From positions 1 through 64,000 of the forward strand of contig NZ_JAHQCX010000028.1 of assembly GCF_019042245.1 (NCBI RefSeq): 64,000 nucleotides of DNA, in the 5' to 3' direction. The DNA comes from Diplocloster modestus (GTDB lineage: Bacteria; Bacillota; Clostridia; Lachnospirales; Lachnospiraceae). Every line of letters begins with the position of its first letter. Positions within the stretch are counted from its first letter, which is position 1. The notes below the pieces were generated by a model. It was not told the DNA's origin. It was given only the letters and a program-made list of their open reading frames with translations, and ran no database searches. Below are positions 28,251 to 38,463 of this stretch, in pieces. The position numbers and the translations under genes were made by a program.

Positions 28251-29204
28251 CTATCTCTTCCTCGCCGTTACACTGACCCACTCGCCCTGATGGGTCACTT
28301 CCACAACTTCCAGTCCGGCTTCTTTCACCGTACGCACAATCAGTTCTTCCTTTACATCCAGAATACCAGAGGTGATATAGCAGGCTCCCGGTTTCATCGT
28401 TGCGACAACCACCGGTGTCAGGGGAACCAGCACTTCTGCCAGAATATTCGCCAGTACAATGTCATATTTTTCATATCCGACCGCATCCTGGATCTCTTTC
28501 TCATCGATGATATTACCAATCATCACCTCAAAGCAGCCAGATTCAATCGCATTGGCTTCCATATTTTCATGGGTAGCGTTAATCGCACAGGGATCCAGAT
28601 CCGTCCCCACCGCATGCCCGGCTCCTAACTTGCAGGCGGCGATGGATAAAATCCCGCTTCCGCAGCCCAGATCCAGGACATCGATCCCCGGCCGCACATA
28701 TTTCTTCAACTGCCGGATACAAAGCTGGGTCGTCTCATGCATCCCGGTCCCAAAAGCCGTACCGGGATCAATATGAATGATCATCTTCCCTTCATCCTCC
28801 GGCTTCACTTCCTCCCAGGATGGGATAATCAGAATATCGTCCACGTAGAACTGCTTAAAATACTGCTTCCAATTATTAATCCAATCCTTGTCCTCCGTCT
28901 CGGACGCTTCGATGGCGGCCTCCCCGATATCCATGAACATACGCAGCCCTTCCAGCTCGTCCTTCACTTGCACCAGGAGTTCCGTCTCATCAGTATCCTC
29001 CTCCAGATAAAAACTGATATAGGCGATGCCGTCATCCTCCGGCCCGTCAGGCAGGATATCCACAAACATCTGTTTCTTATCGTTCTCTGTCAAAGGCACC
29101 TTGTCCTCGATCTGGGCGCCCTCGATCCCCAGATCGACCAGCGTACTGATTACCAGATCTTCTGCTTCTGCTTTTGTCTTAATCGTAAATTTTTTCCATT
29201 TCAC
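28251..29204 (-). CDS. prmA: Ribosomal protein L11 methyltransferase PrmA
   Basis: Trimethylates ribosomal protein L11. The 317-residue protein has the N-terminal L11-recognition part, then HIDPGTAFGTGMHETTQLC near 164-182, the SAM motif VLDLGCGSGILSIAA near 195-209 and a DIVLANILAEVL motif. The GTG at 29204 is the likely start: VKWKKFTI matches the family N-terminus and GAGGTG lies 7 bases upstream; a further in-frame ATG at 29243 lacks such a site. Operon with rsmE. Confidence 0.93.
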   Translation of the reverse strand: MKWKKFTIKTKAEAEDLVISTLVDLGIEGAQIEDKVPLTENDKKQMFVDILPDGPEDDGIAYISFYLEEDTDETELLVQVKDELEGLRMFMDIGEAAIEASETEDKDWINNWKQYFKQFYVDDILIIPSWEEVKPEDEGKMIIHIDPGTAFGTGMHETTQLCIRQLKKYVRPGIDVLDLGCGSGILSIAACKLGAGHAVGTDLDPCAINATHENMEANAIESGCFEVMIGNIIDEKEIQDAVGYEKYDIVLANILAEVLVPLTPVVVATMKPGACYITSGILDVKEELIVRTVKEAGLEVVEVTHQGEWVSVTARKR

Positions 29205-29334
29205 GGGATTCACCTCATATTTCGTCTTTTCCCATATTACCACAGGTCCTCTTAGAAAAACAAGAGGTAAACTTCCGCTGTGCTATTATAGGCGTTTTTA
29301 ATTATGGGGAAATTGGGGGGGTTTTGGGGGTAAT

Positions 29335-29605
29335 GAGGAGATCGGAGCGGCGGGGGGCTTTCTGGGGCCGGACAAATCTCGTGGGGGCAAATCGCATCGG
29401 CTGAACCCAAGAACGGGTAACTCCGATGGTGGGAGAACCTCGCAGGGCCTGGAACAAACTCGCCATAATACGGCTCGGACAGTGTTCCAGGCCCTGCGAG
29501 GTTCTCCCGCCATCTGCGTAACCCGTTCTTGGGTTCAACCTCAAGCGATTTGCCCCCACGAGATTTGCCCGGCCCCAGAAAGCCCCCCGCCGCTCCGATC
29601 TCCTC
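29335..29605 (+). repeat. LIR-A long hairpin copy A2
   Basis: A 271-base inverted repeat. The outer ~60-bp arms are almost perfectly complementary, starting GAGGAGATCGGAGCGG and ending CCGCTCCGATCTCCTC. Towards the middle come an internal loop (ATCGGC opposite ACCTCAA), a stem, a second loop (AACTCCGA opposite TCTGCGTA), a stem ending GGAAC, the AAACTC / TCGGACAGT loop and an apical GCC/GGC. Those loop sequences recur in the other copies although the arms do not. It lies in the 885-base gap between prmA and dnaJ; 29606-29807 is AT-rich without a gene. Confidence 0.9.
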
Positions 29606-29807
29606 TCTGCTCTAAATAAGGCCGATTTCCATGGTCTATATTAAAATATTAAATAGGTTTTCTGTAAATATATAATTGAATATCTATAGCCATGTTTTAT
29701 ACGGGGATAGGAATCTGCAGAGGTGATGTATTATTATCGTATCGCTATAATATATTATAAGTTAAATATGATAGAACATTGTAACTTAGCTTTATGTAAG
29801 AGCAGGG

Positions 29808-30080
29808 AGATGAGGGGACCGAAGAGGGCTGCCGGACGGGGGCAGGGAATAACCGCAGCGGCAATTCGCTTGAGACCGGACCTTAGAACGGGTTACGCAG
29901 AAGGGGAGCGAACCTCGCAGGACCCGGGGCACTGTTTGAGCCGTATTATGGCGAGTTTGCCCCGGGTCCTGCGAGGTTCGCTCCCCTTCGCAGTTACCCG
30001 TTCTTAGGTCCGGTCGATGCGAATTGCCGCTGCGGTTATTCCCTGCCCCCGTCCGGCAGCCCTCTTCGGTCCCCTCATCT
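29808..30080 (-). repeat. LIR-A long hairpin copy A3
   Basis: A 273-base inverted repeat in the opposite orientation to A2, ending 9 bases from the dnaJ stop codon. The outer arms (AGATGAGGGGACCGAAGAGG facing its complement) are unrelated to those of A2. Read on the minus strand the same loops appear: ATCG opposite CTCAA, AACTGCGA opposite a TCTGCGTA-like strand, and AAACTC / TCAAACAGT around GCC/GGC. Its apex (CCATAATACGG) equals that of A2, so these two are nearest relatives. Confidence 0.9.
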
Positions 30081-30089
30081 ACCGGCCCT

Positions 30090-31232
30090 CTACTTAAACT
30101 TAAACCCTTTTCTCTTAGACTTTTCATTCCCCTCATGGGGCTGACTCAGCGTGTTTCCGTTGGCCTCGTCGAACTTGCGGAGTGCTTCCTTGGCTTCCTC
30201 GTTTAGCTTTGTGGGCACCTGAACGACCAGGGTTACATAGTGGTCGCCCCGGATGTCTTTATTTCTGAGGGAAGGGACTCCTTTGCCCTTCAGGCGTACT
30301 TTGGTGTCTGTCTGGGTTCCGGGTTTTACGGTGTAGAGGACGTCTCCGTCCACTGTGCTGATCTTGACGTCTCCGCCCAGGGCCGCTACTGCAAAGCTGA
30401 TGGGGGCCGTGGAGAAGATGTTCGCGTCCTGACGCTGGAAAATCGGGTGTCTGGATACTACGACTTCGACCATCAGATCGCCTCTGGGTCCGCCGTTGGT
30501 TCCGGGTTCGCCTTTGTCCCGGATACGGATGCTCTGGCCGTTGTCTATGCCGGCCGGAATGGATACCTGGATTTTCTTGCGGTTCGCAATGTAGCCGGTT
30601 CCGTGACAATCCGTACATTTTTCCTTGATGATTTGTCCGGTTCCGTGACAGTCCGGACAGGTCTGTACATTCCTGACCATACCGAACAGGGACTGCTGGG
30701 TAAATACCACCTGGCCTTTTCCGCCGCATTTCTCACAGGTAACCGGAGAGGTACCGGGCTTCGCTCCTGTTCCGTGACAGGTGGAACAGTTATCCTTAAG
30801 CGTCAGCTCGATCTCCTTCTCACAGCCGAAGACCGCCTCCTCAAAGGTAATTCTTACACTGGTGCGTAAATTCGCCCCGCGCATGGGTCCGTTATTGGCC
30901 CTGCGGCTGCTTCTGCCGCCGCCGAACAAATCTCCGAATATATCACCAAAAATATCACCCATATCCATACCGGAAAAATCAAAGCCTCCGGCACCAGCTG
31001 ATCCGTCAAAGGCCGCATGACCAAACTGGTCATACTGGCGTCTCTTTTCCGCATCACTAAGTACGGCGTATGCTTCCGACGCTTCCTTGAACTTCTTCTC
31101 CGCCTCAGTATCTCCCGGATTCATGTCGGGATGGTATTTTTTCGCCAGTTTTCTGTATGCACTTTTTATGGTAGCATCATCGGCTCCTCGATCCACGCCT
31201 AAGACTTCATAATAGTCTCTCTTGTCTGCCAT
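30090..31232 (-). CDS. dnaJ: Chaperone DnaJ (Hsp40)
   Basis: Co-chaperone that delivers substrates to DnaK and stimulates its ATPase. J domain at 1-70 with HPD in [11 protein letters not shown], a Gly/Phe region (about 75-115, [17 protein letters not shown]), four CxxCxGxG zinc repeats ([32 protein letters not shown]; about 148-215) and the C-terminal substrate domains. At 380 residues it is a full-length type I DnaJ. Last gene of hrcA-grpE-dnaK-dnaJ; a hairpin at 31261-31289 separates it from dnaK. Confidence 0.98.
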   Translation of the reverse strand: MADKRDYYEVLGVDRGADDATIKSAYRKLAKKYHPDMNPGDTEAEKKFKEASEAYAVLSDAEKRRQYDQFGHAAFDGSAGAGGFDFSGMDMGDIFGDIFGDLFGGGRSSRRANNGPMRGANLRTSVRITFEEAVFGCEKEIELTLKDNCSTCHGTGAKPGTSPVTCEKCGGKGQVVFTQQSLFGMVRNVQTCPDCHGTGQIIKEKCTDCHGTGYIANRKKIQVSIPAGIDNGQSIRIRDKGEPGTNGGPRGDLMVEVVVSRHPIFQRQDANIFSTAPISFAVAALGGDVKISTVDGDVLYTVKPGTQTDTKVRLKGKGVPSLRNKDIRGDHYVTLVVQVPTKLNEEAKEALRKFDEANGNTLSQPHEGNEKSKRKGFKFK

Positions 31233-31260
31233 ATCTGTTCAACCTCTCTGTTTCATCAGG

Positions 31261-31289
31261 ATAAGGGGAAGAGTGGTTCTTCCCCTTAT
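31261..31289 (-). promoter_or_regulatory. Intercistronic hairpin between dnaK and dnaJ
   Basis: ATAAGGGGAAGA pairs perfectly with TCTTCCCCTTAT around a 5-base loop, 21 bases past the dnaK stop. No T run follows on the minus strand, so it is more likely an mRNA stabiliser or processing site that sets the dnaK to dnaJ ratio than a terminator. Confidence 0.65.
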
Positions 31290-31309
31290 ATATTCCTATT
31301 CGATTTCTT

Positions 31310-33205
<1,896 letters not shown>

Positions 33206-33213
33206 CTATTTGT

Positions 33214-33867
33214 TTAATTTGCTACTTTTACCATGCTGTGACGAACGACGCTTTCTTTGTAAAGATATCCCTTCTGGAATTCTTCCACAACGATGTTATC
33301 GCCTGCCTCTTCGTCTTCCACATGCATAACCGCATTGTGCAGGTTCGGATCAAATTCGCCTCCCACCGCCTCGATTGGTTTTACGCCAATCTCATCCAAT
33401 GTGGTCATTAACTGCTTATAAATTTTGTTCATGCCTTCCACAAATGGATCTTCCCGTCCTGTTTCCGGCACACTGGCAAGGCCTCTCTCGAAGTTATCCA
33501 CAACCGGCAGCATCTTTTCTATCACTTCCTTTGCGCCGATTTCATACATGTGGGACTTCTCCTTTTCGGTCCGCTTTCTGTAGTTATCGAATTCCGCCAT
33601 CTGCCGCTTTACCTGGTCGGACAGCTCTTCGATCTTTTCATCTTTCTTATCTCTTTTTTCTTTCTTTTCTTTTCTCTTACTGAACTTCTCTTTTTTCTCG
33701 TCGCCTTCCTGTGTATCCGGCTGTGCAGCTTCAGCTTCCTTCGCGTTTTCTTCCGCCGGTTCCTGATCTGCAGCCTGCGCTGTCTCTGCCGCCGCATTCT
33801 CCTGATCCGTTGGAATATCTGCTGTCTCCTGCTGATCTGCCTTTATCGTATCTTTTTCTTCTGCCAA
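33214..33867 (-). CDS. grpE: Nucleotide exchange factor GrpE
   Basis: Releases ADP from DnaK. The first ~75 residues are a low-complexity Glu/Ala/Lys tail, longer than in many homologues, followed by the dimerising helix (LSDQVKRQMAEFDNYRKRTEKE, split: LSDQVKRQMAEF, DNYRKRTEKE) and the beta-rich head ending VEEFQKGYLYKESVVRHSMVKV (split: VEEFQKGYLY, KESVVRHSMVKV), both family signatures. 217 residues in total. Confidence 0.97.
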   Translation of the reverse strand: MAEEKDTIKADQQETADIPTDQENAAAETAQAADQEPAEENAKEAEAAQPDTQEGDEKKEKFSKRKEKKEKRDKKDEKIEELSDQVKRQMAEFDNYRKRTEKEKSHMYEIGAKEVIEKMLPVVDNFERGLASVPETGREDPFVEGMNKIYKQLMTTLDEIGVKPIEAVGGEFDPNLHNAVMHVEDEEAGDNIVVEEFQKGYLYKESVVRHSMVKVAN

Positions 33868-33895
33868 GCCTGGTTACCTTCCTTTCTATCTCTAC

Positions 33896-34927
33896 CTATG
33901 TTTTTTTCTTATAGATCGCATCCAGTTGGACCATCAGTGTTTTGAGAGTGCTCACTACTTTTTCGTAATCCATTCTCTTTGGTCCGATTATACCTATGGT
34001 CCCCTGCATCCCTTCCCCTAATTCATAAGTCGCGGTCACAACACTGCAGTCTTTCATGGCCCGTACCGGTGACTCATTCCCGATATAAACCTGAATTCCA
34101 TGTTCATCCGCGTTGGCCAGCGTCTCATTTACCAGATCGCTTAACTGCTGCTTTTCTTCAAAGGTGCTCAAAAGTTCACTGGCCCGTTCGCTGTCGGACA
34201 GCTCGGGATATTTGAAAATGTTCGTGGTGCCGCTGGTGTATATCTCCAGATCGTCGTCCAGATTAATCGCCTCCGCCACCGCATCCAGTACATCGCTCAC
34301 CAGTCCGCTGTGGATTCCGGCCTGTTCTTTCAGGTTTGCGATCATTCCCAGGTTGATCTCCTCCAGCGTCAATCCATTGAGCTGTGTATTCAGCAGAATA
34401 TTGAGCTTCAGGATCTTCTCATTATCGAGTGGCTCATCCACCGTGATCATCTTATTTTTCACGATATTGCCTTCCACAACAATGACCGCCAGGATCTGTG
34501 TCTCATCCACTTCGCTTAACTGTATGAACTTCACTTTATTATGATGGTACTGAGGTGAGGAAATCATCGTCGCGTAATTCGTATTATGGGCCAAAACCTT
34601 GGCCACCTGCTGCAGCAGCGACTCCATCCGGTCAGCCTTCTGGATCATGAGTTCTTTCATCTCCGTGACTTCCCGTTCTTTTTCCTCCATCATCTGATCG
34701 ACGTAAAGCCGATAACCTTTGTCGGAGGGGATCCGGCCCGCAGACGTGTGGGGCTGTACAATAAATCCCATCTCCTCCAAATCAGACATTTCGTTGCGAA
34801 TGGTGGCTGAACTCAATTTCAAATCCGAGTATTTGGAAATCGTTCTGGAACCCACAGGTTCGCCGGTTTCCAGATAGTTCCGGATGATCGCCTGCAATAT
34901 CTTCGTCTTTCTGTCGTCCAGCTGCAT
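33896..34927 (-). CDS. hrcA: Heat-inducible transcription repressor HrcA
   Basis: Represses the groESL and dnaK operons by binding CIRCE; GroEL is needed for its active fold. MQLDDRKTKILQAIIRNYL at the start and the winged helix with SSATIRNEMSDLEEMGFI near 41-58 are typical, followed by a GAF-like domain. The ATG at 34927 (AGGAG 7 bases upstream, 343 residues) must be the start because the longer in-frame reading would translate through the CIRCE operator. Confidence 0.97.
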   Translation of the reverse strand: MQLDDRKTKILQAIIRNYLETGEPVGSRTISKYSDLKLSSATIRNEMSDLEEMGFIVQPHTSAGRIPSDKGYRLYVDQMMEEKEREVTEMKELMIQKADRMESLLQQVAKVLAHNTNYATMISSPQYHHNKVKFIQLSEVDETQILAVIVVEGNIVKNKMITVDEPLDNEKILKLNILLNTQLNGLTLEEINLGMIANLKEQAGIHSGLVSDVLDAVAEAINLDDDLEIYTSGTTNIFKYPELSDSERASELLSTFEEKQQLSDLVNETLANADEHGIQVYIGNESPVRAMKDCSVVTATYELGEGMQGTIGIIGPKRMDYEKVVSTLKTLMVQLDAIYKKKT

Positions 34928-34953
34928 CCAATCGCTCCTCTCTTTTTGCTTTA

Positions 34954-34980
34954 TTAGCACTCGTTGTTGAAGAGTGCTAA
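34954..34980 (-). promoter_or_regulatory. CIRCE operator of hrcA-grpE-dnaK-dnaJ
   Basis: A perfect TTAGCACTC-N9-GAGTGCTAA, identical in its arms to that of groESL, 27 bases ahead of the hrcA start. Confidence 0.97.
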
Positions 34981-34991
34981 CATCTGTAATT

Positions 34992-35020
34992 AACATAGCA
35001 CTCCCCCTAATTTTTGTCAA
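34992..35020 (-). promoter_or_regulatory. Promoter of the hrcA operon
   Basis: On the minus strand consensus TTGACA (35015-35020), 17 bases, TATGTT (34992-34997); CIRCE begins 11 bases further on, so bound HrcA covers the transcription start. Confidence 0.85.
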
Positions 35021-35115
35021 TACCATTTCACATATTTTTTAAAAATTCTGGGGGCTGGTTACGGGCGGGGATGTTGGTACTTTATGATTCTCGGGGATTC
35101 TTTGGAAGTTGCCCC

Positions 35116-35144
35116 TTGCTTTTGGTAATTAGGCAATGTATAAT
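35116..35144 (+). promoter_or_regulatory. Candidate plus-strand promoter, 390 bases before the second RNase J gene
   Basis: TTGCTT (35116-35121), a 17-base spacer and a perfect TATAAT (35139-35144). In the 509-base gap 35027-35535 I see no convincing gene; if this promoter serves the RNase J gene, the leader is about 385 bases long. Confidence 0.55.
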
Positions 35145-35535
35145 AAGAACAATTGTGTATGCGGAATTTATCTTGTGGTAAGAAATCTGCGACTATGAGA
35201 AATCATTGTACAGGCTTTTAATAGGTAGGATTGTCTGTTTGTTGTAGTAAAGATACTCATACCTTGTGAAAAGAAATGCAGATTATGTTTGCGTAATGTA
35301 ATACTCTGTTGAGCAGCTATACTGCGAACCCTCCCGCAGGGCATGTATTATGGGATGCTGCAAGTTTACCTTCCAGGCCTCTTTGGGTTTGTTTTCCGGT
35401 CTGTGCATGAGGTAATGTTTGAATGCTTCCTTCACCAATGGGTTTGGGATCAGGGGGCTCTCCTGAAATGCAGGGAACCGTCCGGATGTGCAATTATAAA
35501 AGAAAATCGCATGTTAATGCAGAAAGTGTAAATGA

Positions 35536-37566
35536 ATGAAGAATGAATCAAATGATATCTCTACAGATATTAGTAAAAAAAGCAGCAGGGCCGCAGCTTC
35601 CAAATCTGACGGTACCAAGGCCGCCGCAAAGGGAAAGACAGACCATGCCAAGACCAAGTCAGCAGCAGATCGCGGCGGGGCTAAGACAGGATCAGACAGT
35701 GCCGGGACTTCAGCGGAAAAGGCGCACAAGCCTGCGGATACCGGCAGCCGGAACACGACCAGGAGAAAGACTGCCGCTAAAGCTTCTGGTACGGCTAAGT
35801 CCGTTAAGAAAGAGAATGCTGTCCAGGATGGCGGGGGCAAAGATCCTTCCAAGCACTCCGGGCAAATCGGGCATTCCGATGTAGATGTGGATACGGATTA
35901 TAAGCTCACGGCTGGGAGCGATACGGTAAAGATTATTCCGCTGGGGGGTCTGGACCGGATCGGGATGAATATCACCGCGATTGAGTATAAAGATACGATC
36001 GTGGTCATCGACTGCGGGATTTCTTTCCCGGATGAGACGATGCTTGGAATTGATAAGGTTATCCCGGATGTCTCTTACCTGTTGGAGAATCAGGATAAGG
36101 TGAAAGGCTTTGTCATCACTCATGGTCATGAGGATCATATTGGGGCACTGCCTTATATTCTGCCTCAGTTGAATGTACCGGTATATGCAACGAAGCTTAC
36201 CATGGGACTGATCGAGCATAAGTTAAAAGAGGCCCGGCTCATGAAGAAAGTGCGGCGCAAAGTGGTGAAGCAGGGAAGCAGCGTAAATCTGGGGGATCTG
36301 CGGGTGGAATTTATCAAGACCAACCATAGTATAGCCGGAGCTTGTGCCCTGGCCGTGTATACCCCTATGGGAGCCATTGTGCATACCGGAGATTTTAAAG
36401 TGGATTATACGCCTTTATTTGGGGAGTCCATCGACTTGCAGCGGATGGCGGCTATTGGTAAGAAAGGCGTGTTGGCCGTGATGTGCGACAGTACAAACGC
36501 GCTCCGCCCCGGTTTTACCCCTTCTGAAACCAAGGTGAGCAGGACTTTTGATATGCTTTTCGCCGAAAATAAAAATAACCGGATCATTGTGGCAACCTTT
36601 GCCTCCAACGTGGACCGGGTGCAGCAGATCATGGACACAGCTTATAAATATGGCAGAAAAGTAATCCTGCAGGGACGGAGTATGGATACCGTCATTCAGA
36701 TCGCATCGGACCTCGGTTATGTCCATGTGCCGGAAAACACGATGATCGACGTGGATGATATGAATAAGTATCCGCCTGAAAAGCTGGTATTCATTACTAC
36801 AGGAAGCCAGGGGGAGGCTATGGCGGCACTGTCCAGAATGGCGGATTCTACTCACAAAAAGGTGTCGATCAAGCCCAATGATGCGATCATCTTCAGCTCC
36901 ACACCGATCCCAGGAAATGAAAAAGCCGTGTCCAAGGTGGTAAATGAATTAGCAATGAAGGGAGCCAATGTGATTTTCCAGGATACCCATGTGTCCGGCC
37001 ATGCCTGTCAGGAAGAGATCAAACTGATCTATTCCCTTTTAAAGCCTCTCTACGCGATCCCGGTCCACGGGGAATACAGGCACCTGCTGGCCGGCGCCCA
37101 CATTGCCAATGATCTGGGGATCGACAAGGAGCATACGTTTGTGCTGGCGGCCGGGGATGTTCTGGAGCTTTCTAAAGAACAGGGAAAGGTGGTCTCAAAA
37201 GTGCCTGCCCGAGGGATCTTTGTAGATGGTCTCGGTGTCGGTGATGTGGGAAATATCGTGATCCGTGACCGCCAGAATCTGGCAGAAAATGGAATCCTGA
37301 TCGTGACTCTGACGCTGGAACACGGTTCGAACCGTCTGATGGCCGGACCGGACATTATCTCCAGAGGGTTTGTCTATGTCCGCGAATCCGGCTGTTTGAT
37401 GAAGGAACTGCAGCAGATCGCGTTTAAGGCAGTCGCCAAGTGCGAGGAACAAAATTGCCGGGATTGGGGTAGGATCAAGGAGGAAATAAAAGACAGTCTG
37501 GACAGTTATTTATGGAAGAAAATACAGCGCAGTCCGATCATCCTGCCTGTTATTATGGAAGTTTAG
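35536..37566 (+). CDS. rnjB: Second ribonuclease J with a long basic, low-complexity N-terminus
   Basis: A 676-residue RNase J paralogue. Residues 1 to about 128 are rich in Lys, Ala, Ser, Thr and Gly (SKKSSRAAASKSDGTKAAAK and similar) and look unstructured, similar in style to histone-H1-like tails. The enzyme proper begins near 131 (VKIIPLGGLDRIGMN) and keeps the zinc motif HGHEDHIG at 196-203, HTGDFKVDYTP and PVHGEYRHL, so it should be active. It is very similar to rnjA over the shared part. The start has no good Shine-Dalgarno site. It is one of few plus-strand genes here and its coding strand is G-rich. Confidence 0.93.
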   Translation: MKNESNDISTDISKKSSRAAASKSDGTKAAAKGKTDHAKTKSAADRGGAKTGSDSAGTSAEKAHKPADTGSRNTTRRKTAAKASGTAKSVKKENAVQDGGGKDPSKHSGQIGHSDVDVDTDYKLTAGSDTVKIIPLGGLDRIGMNITAIEYKDTIVVIDCGISFPDETMLGIDKVIPDVSYLLENQDKVKGFVITHGHEDHIGALPYILPQLNVPVYATKLTMGLIEHKLKEARLMKKVRRKVVKQGSSVNLGDLRVEFIKTNHSIAGACALAVYTPMGAIVHTGDFKVDYTPLFGESIDLQRMAAIGKKGVLAVMCDSTNALRPGFTPSETKVSRTFDMLFAENKNNRIIVATFASNVDRVQQIMDTAYKYGRKVILQGRSMDTVIQIASDLGYVHVPENTMIDVDDMNKYPPEKLVFITTGSQGEAMAALSRMADSTHKKVSIKPNDAIIFSSTPIPGNEKAVSKVVNELAMKGANVIFQDTHVSGHACQEEIKLIYSLLKPLYAIPVHGEYRHLLAGAHIANDLGIDKEHTFVLAAGDVLELSKEQGKVVSKVPARGIFVDGLGVGDVGNIVIRDRQNLAENGILIVTLTLEHGSNRLMAGPDIISRGFVYVRESGCLMKELQQIAFKAVAKCEEQNCRDWGRIKEEIKDSLDSYLWKKIQRSPIILPVIMEV

Positions 37567-37604
37567 GAGGCGCCTGCCTTTTGAATCACATATTATTGAG
37601 GTAA

Positions 37605-37633
37605 TTACTTTATCAAAAAATTCAATATATAAT
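37605..37633 (+). promoter_or_regulatory. Candidate promoter of a small hairpin RNA
   Basis: TTACTT (37605-37610), 17 bases, TATAAT (37628-37633). Transcription would begin close to 37640, just at the edge of the hairpin at 37646-37732. Confidence 0.5.
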
Positions 37634-37645
37634 AGATAAATATGC

Positions 37646-37732
37646 AGAGGACTTAAAAGCCAGTGTGTTACATGATTCATCGCCGTAATCTGTTCGGGAT
37701 TCGATGAACTATGGCGGTTTTTAAGGTCCTCT
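37646..37732 (+). ncRNA. Candidate small structured RNA (or rnjB terminator hairpin)
   Basis: An 87-base hairpin: AGAGGACTTAAAA pairs with TTTTTAAGGTCCTCT at the base, and CATGATTCATCG pairs with CGATGAACTATG higher up. It begins about 6 bases after the predicted start of a promoter of its own and ends before the promoter of the chromate transporter genes. There is no long T run after it. I do not recognise it as a known riboswitch or RNA class. The 345-base gap 37567-37911 holds it, the two promoters and nothing else that I can see. Confidence 0.45.
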
Positions 37733-37785
37733 GTTTATATGTGGCTTGCCTATGCTCAGATTTTTCAGGAGATTTGAAACGATGA

Positions 37786-37814
37786 TTGTAGCAACTCTGG
37801 TTTGCGGATATAAT
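37786..37814 (+). promoter_or_regulatory. Promoter of the chromate transporter pair
   Basis: TTGTAG (37786-37791), 17 bases, TATAAT (37809-37814), about 97 bases ahead of the first gene. Confidence 0.55.
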
Positions 37815-37911
37815 AGAATAGATAAAATGAGTTTTGGTCTTACAGACGGAATCTATATATAGAGTATTCGCATTTTTTAGATATTAAGAAATACTGAGGA
37901 GGCGGACGAAT

Positions 37912-38463
37912 TTGAAAGAACTGATCGAGTTATTTTGTACATTCGCGCAGATCGGCGCGCTGACGTTTGGAGGCGGACTGGCGATGCTGCCGATGCTGAG
38001 ACATGAATTAGTGGAGAAGAAAGAATGGGTGACAGAAGACGAATTACTGGATTATTACGCTATCGGGCAGTGTACCCCGGGTATTATCGCGGTCAACACC
38101 GCGACCTTTGTAGGATATAAACGAAAAGGCGTCTGGGGAGGCGTGATGGCCACTCTGGGAATGGTGTTTCCGTCTCTGGTGATCATCTCGCTGGTAGCTT
38201 CCGTCCTGATGAATTTCATGGAGAACACTTATGTGGCTCATGCGCTGGCCGGGATCCGTGCTGTCGTCTGCGCATTGATGCTCGGCACCGTACTGACCCT
38301 GGCCAGGAAAAGTATGGTGGACTGGATCTGTTATCTGGTCTTTTTCGGAACTCTCCTGCTGGCACTGTTTTCTCCGGTTCCGGTGGTGCTGCTTGTGGTG
38401 CTGGCCGCCGGGATCGGGGTCGGTGTCAAAAGGTTCAGGGAGAAGAGGAGGACAAATTCATGA
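37912..38463 (+). CDS. chrA: Chromate transporter, single-domain subunit 1
   Basis: Half-size CHR-family membrane protein (183 residues). The family motif TFGGGLAMLPMLRHEL lies near 18-33 and CTPGIIAVNTATFVGY near 53-68, with about five membrane segments. It begins with TTG, preceded by AGGAGG at 9 bases. It overlaps the second half-size gene by 4 bases (ATGA), so the two should form a heterodimer. Chromate or sulfate transport is the family assignment; the natural substrate in an anaerobe is open. Confidence 0.9.
   Translation: MKELIELFCTFAQIGALTFGGGLAMLPMLRHELVEKKEWVTEDELLDYYAIGQCTPGIIAVNTATFVGYKRKGVWGGVMATLGMVFPSLVIISLVASVLMNFMENTYVAHALAGIRAVVCALMLGTVLTLARKSMVDWICYLVFFGTLLLALFSPVPVVLLVVLAAGIGVGVKRFREKRRTNS

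Noticed and set aside
29335-29605. Long hairpins as simple Rho-independent terminators
   Set aside because: Arms of 100 or more bases, constant asymmetric internal loops and lack of T runs are unlike terminators.
29298-30136. Several frames across the long hairpins A2 and A3 (products rich in Arg, Pro and Gly)
   Set aside because: Both strands give similar frames because the sequence is palindromic and GC-rich; the translated products resemble no family and lack ribosome sites.
34928-35026. A longer HrcA starting at 35026
   Set aside because: The extension would translate through the CIRCE operator and the -10 box; the ATG at 34927 has the family N-terminus and a good ribosome site.
35343-35531. 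A 62-codon plus-strand frame before the second RNase J gene
   Set aside because: No ribosome site and no recognisable pattern; it more likely forms part of a leader.
37646-37732. A riboswitch controlling the chromate transporter genes
   Set aside because: A separate promoter at 37786-37814 lies between the hairpin and the genes, so the hairpin would not be in their main transcript. No known aptamer core is recognisable.
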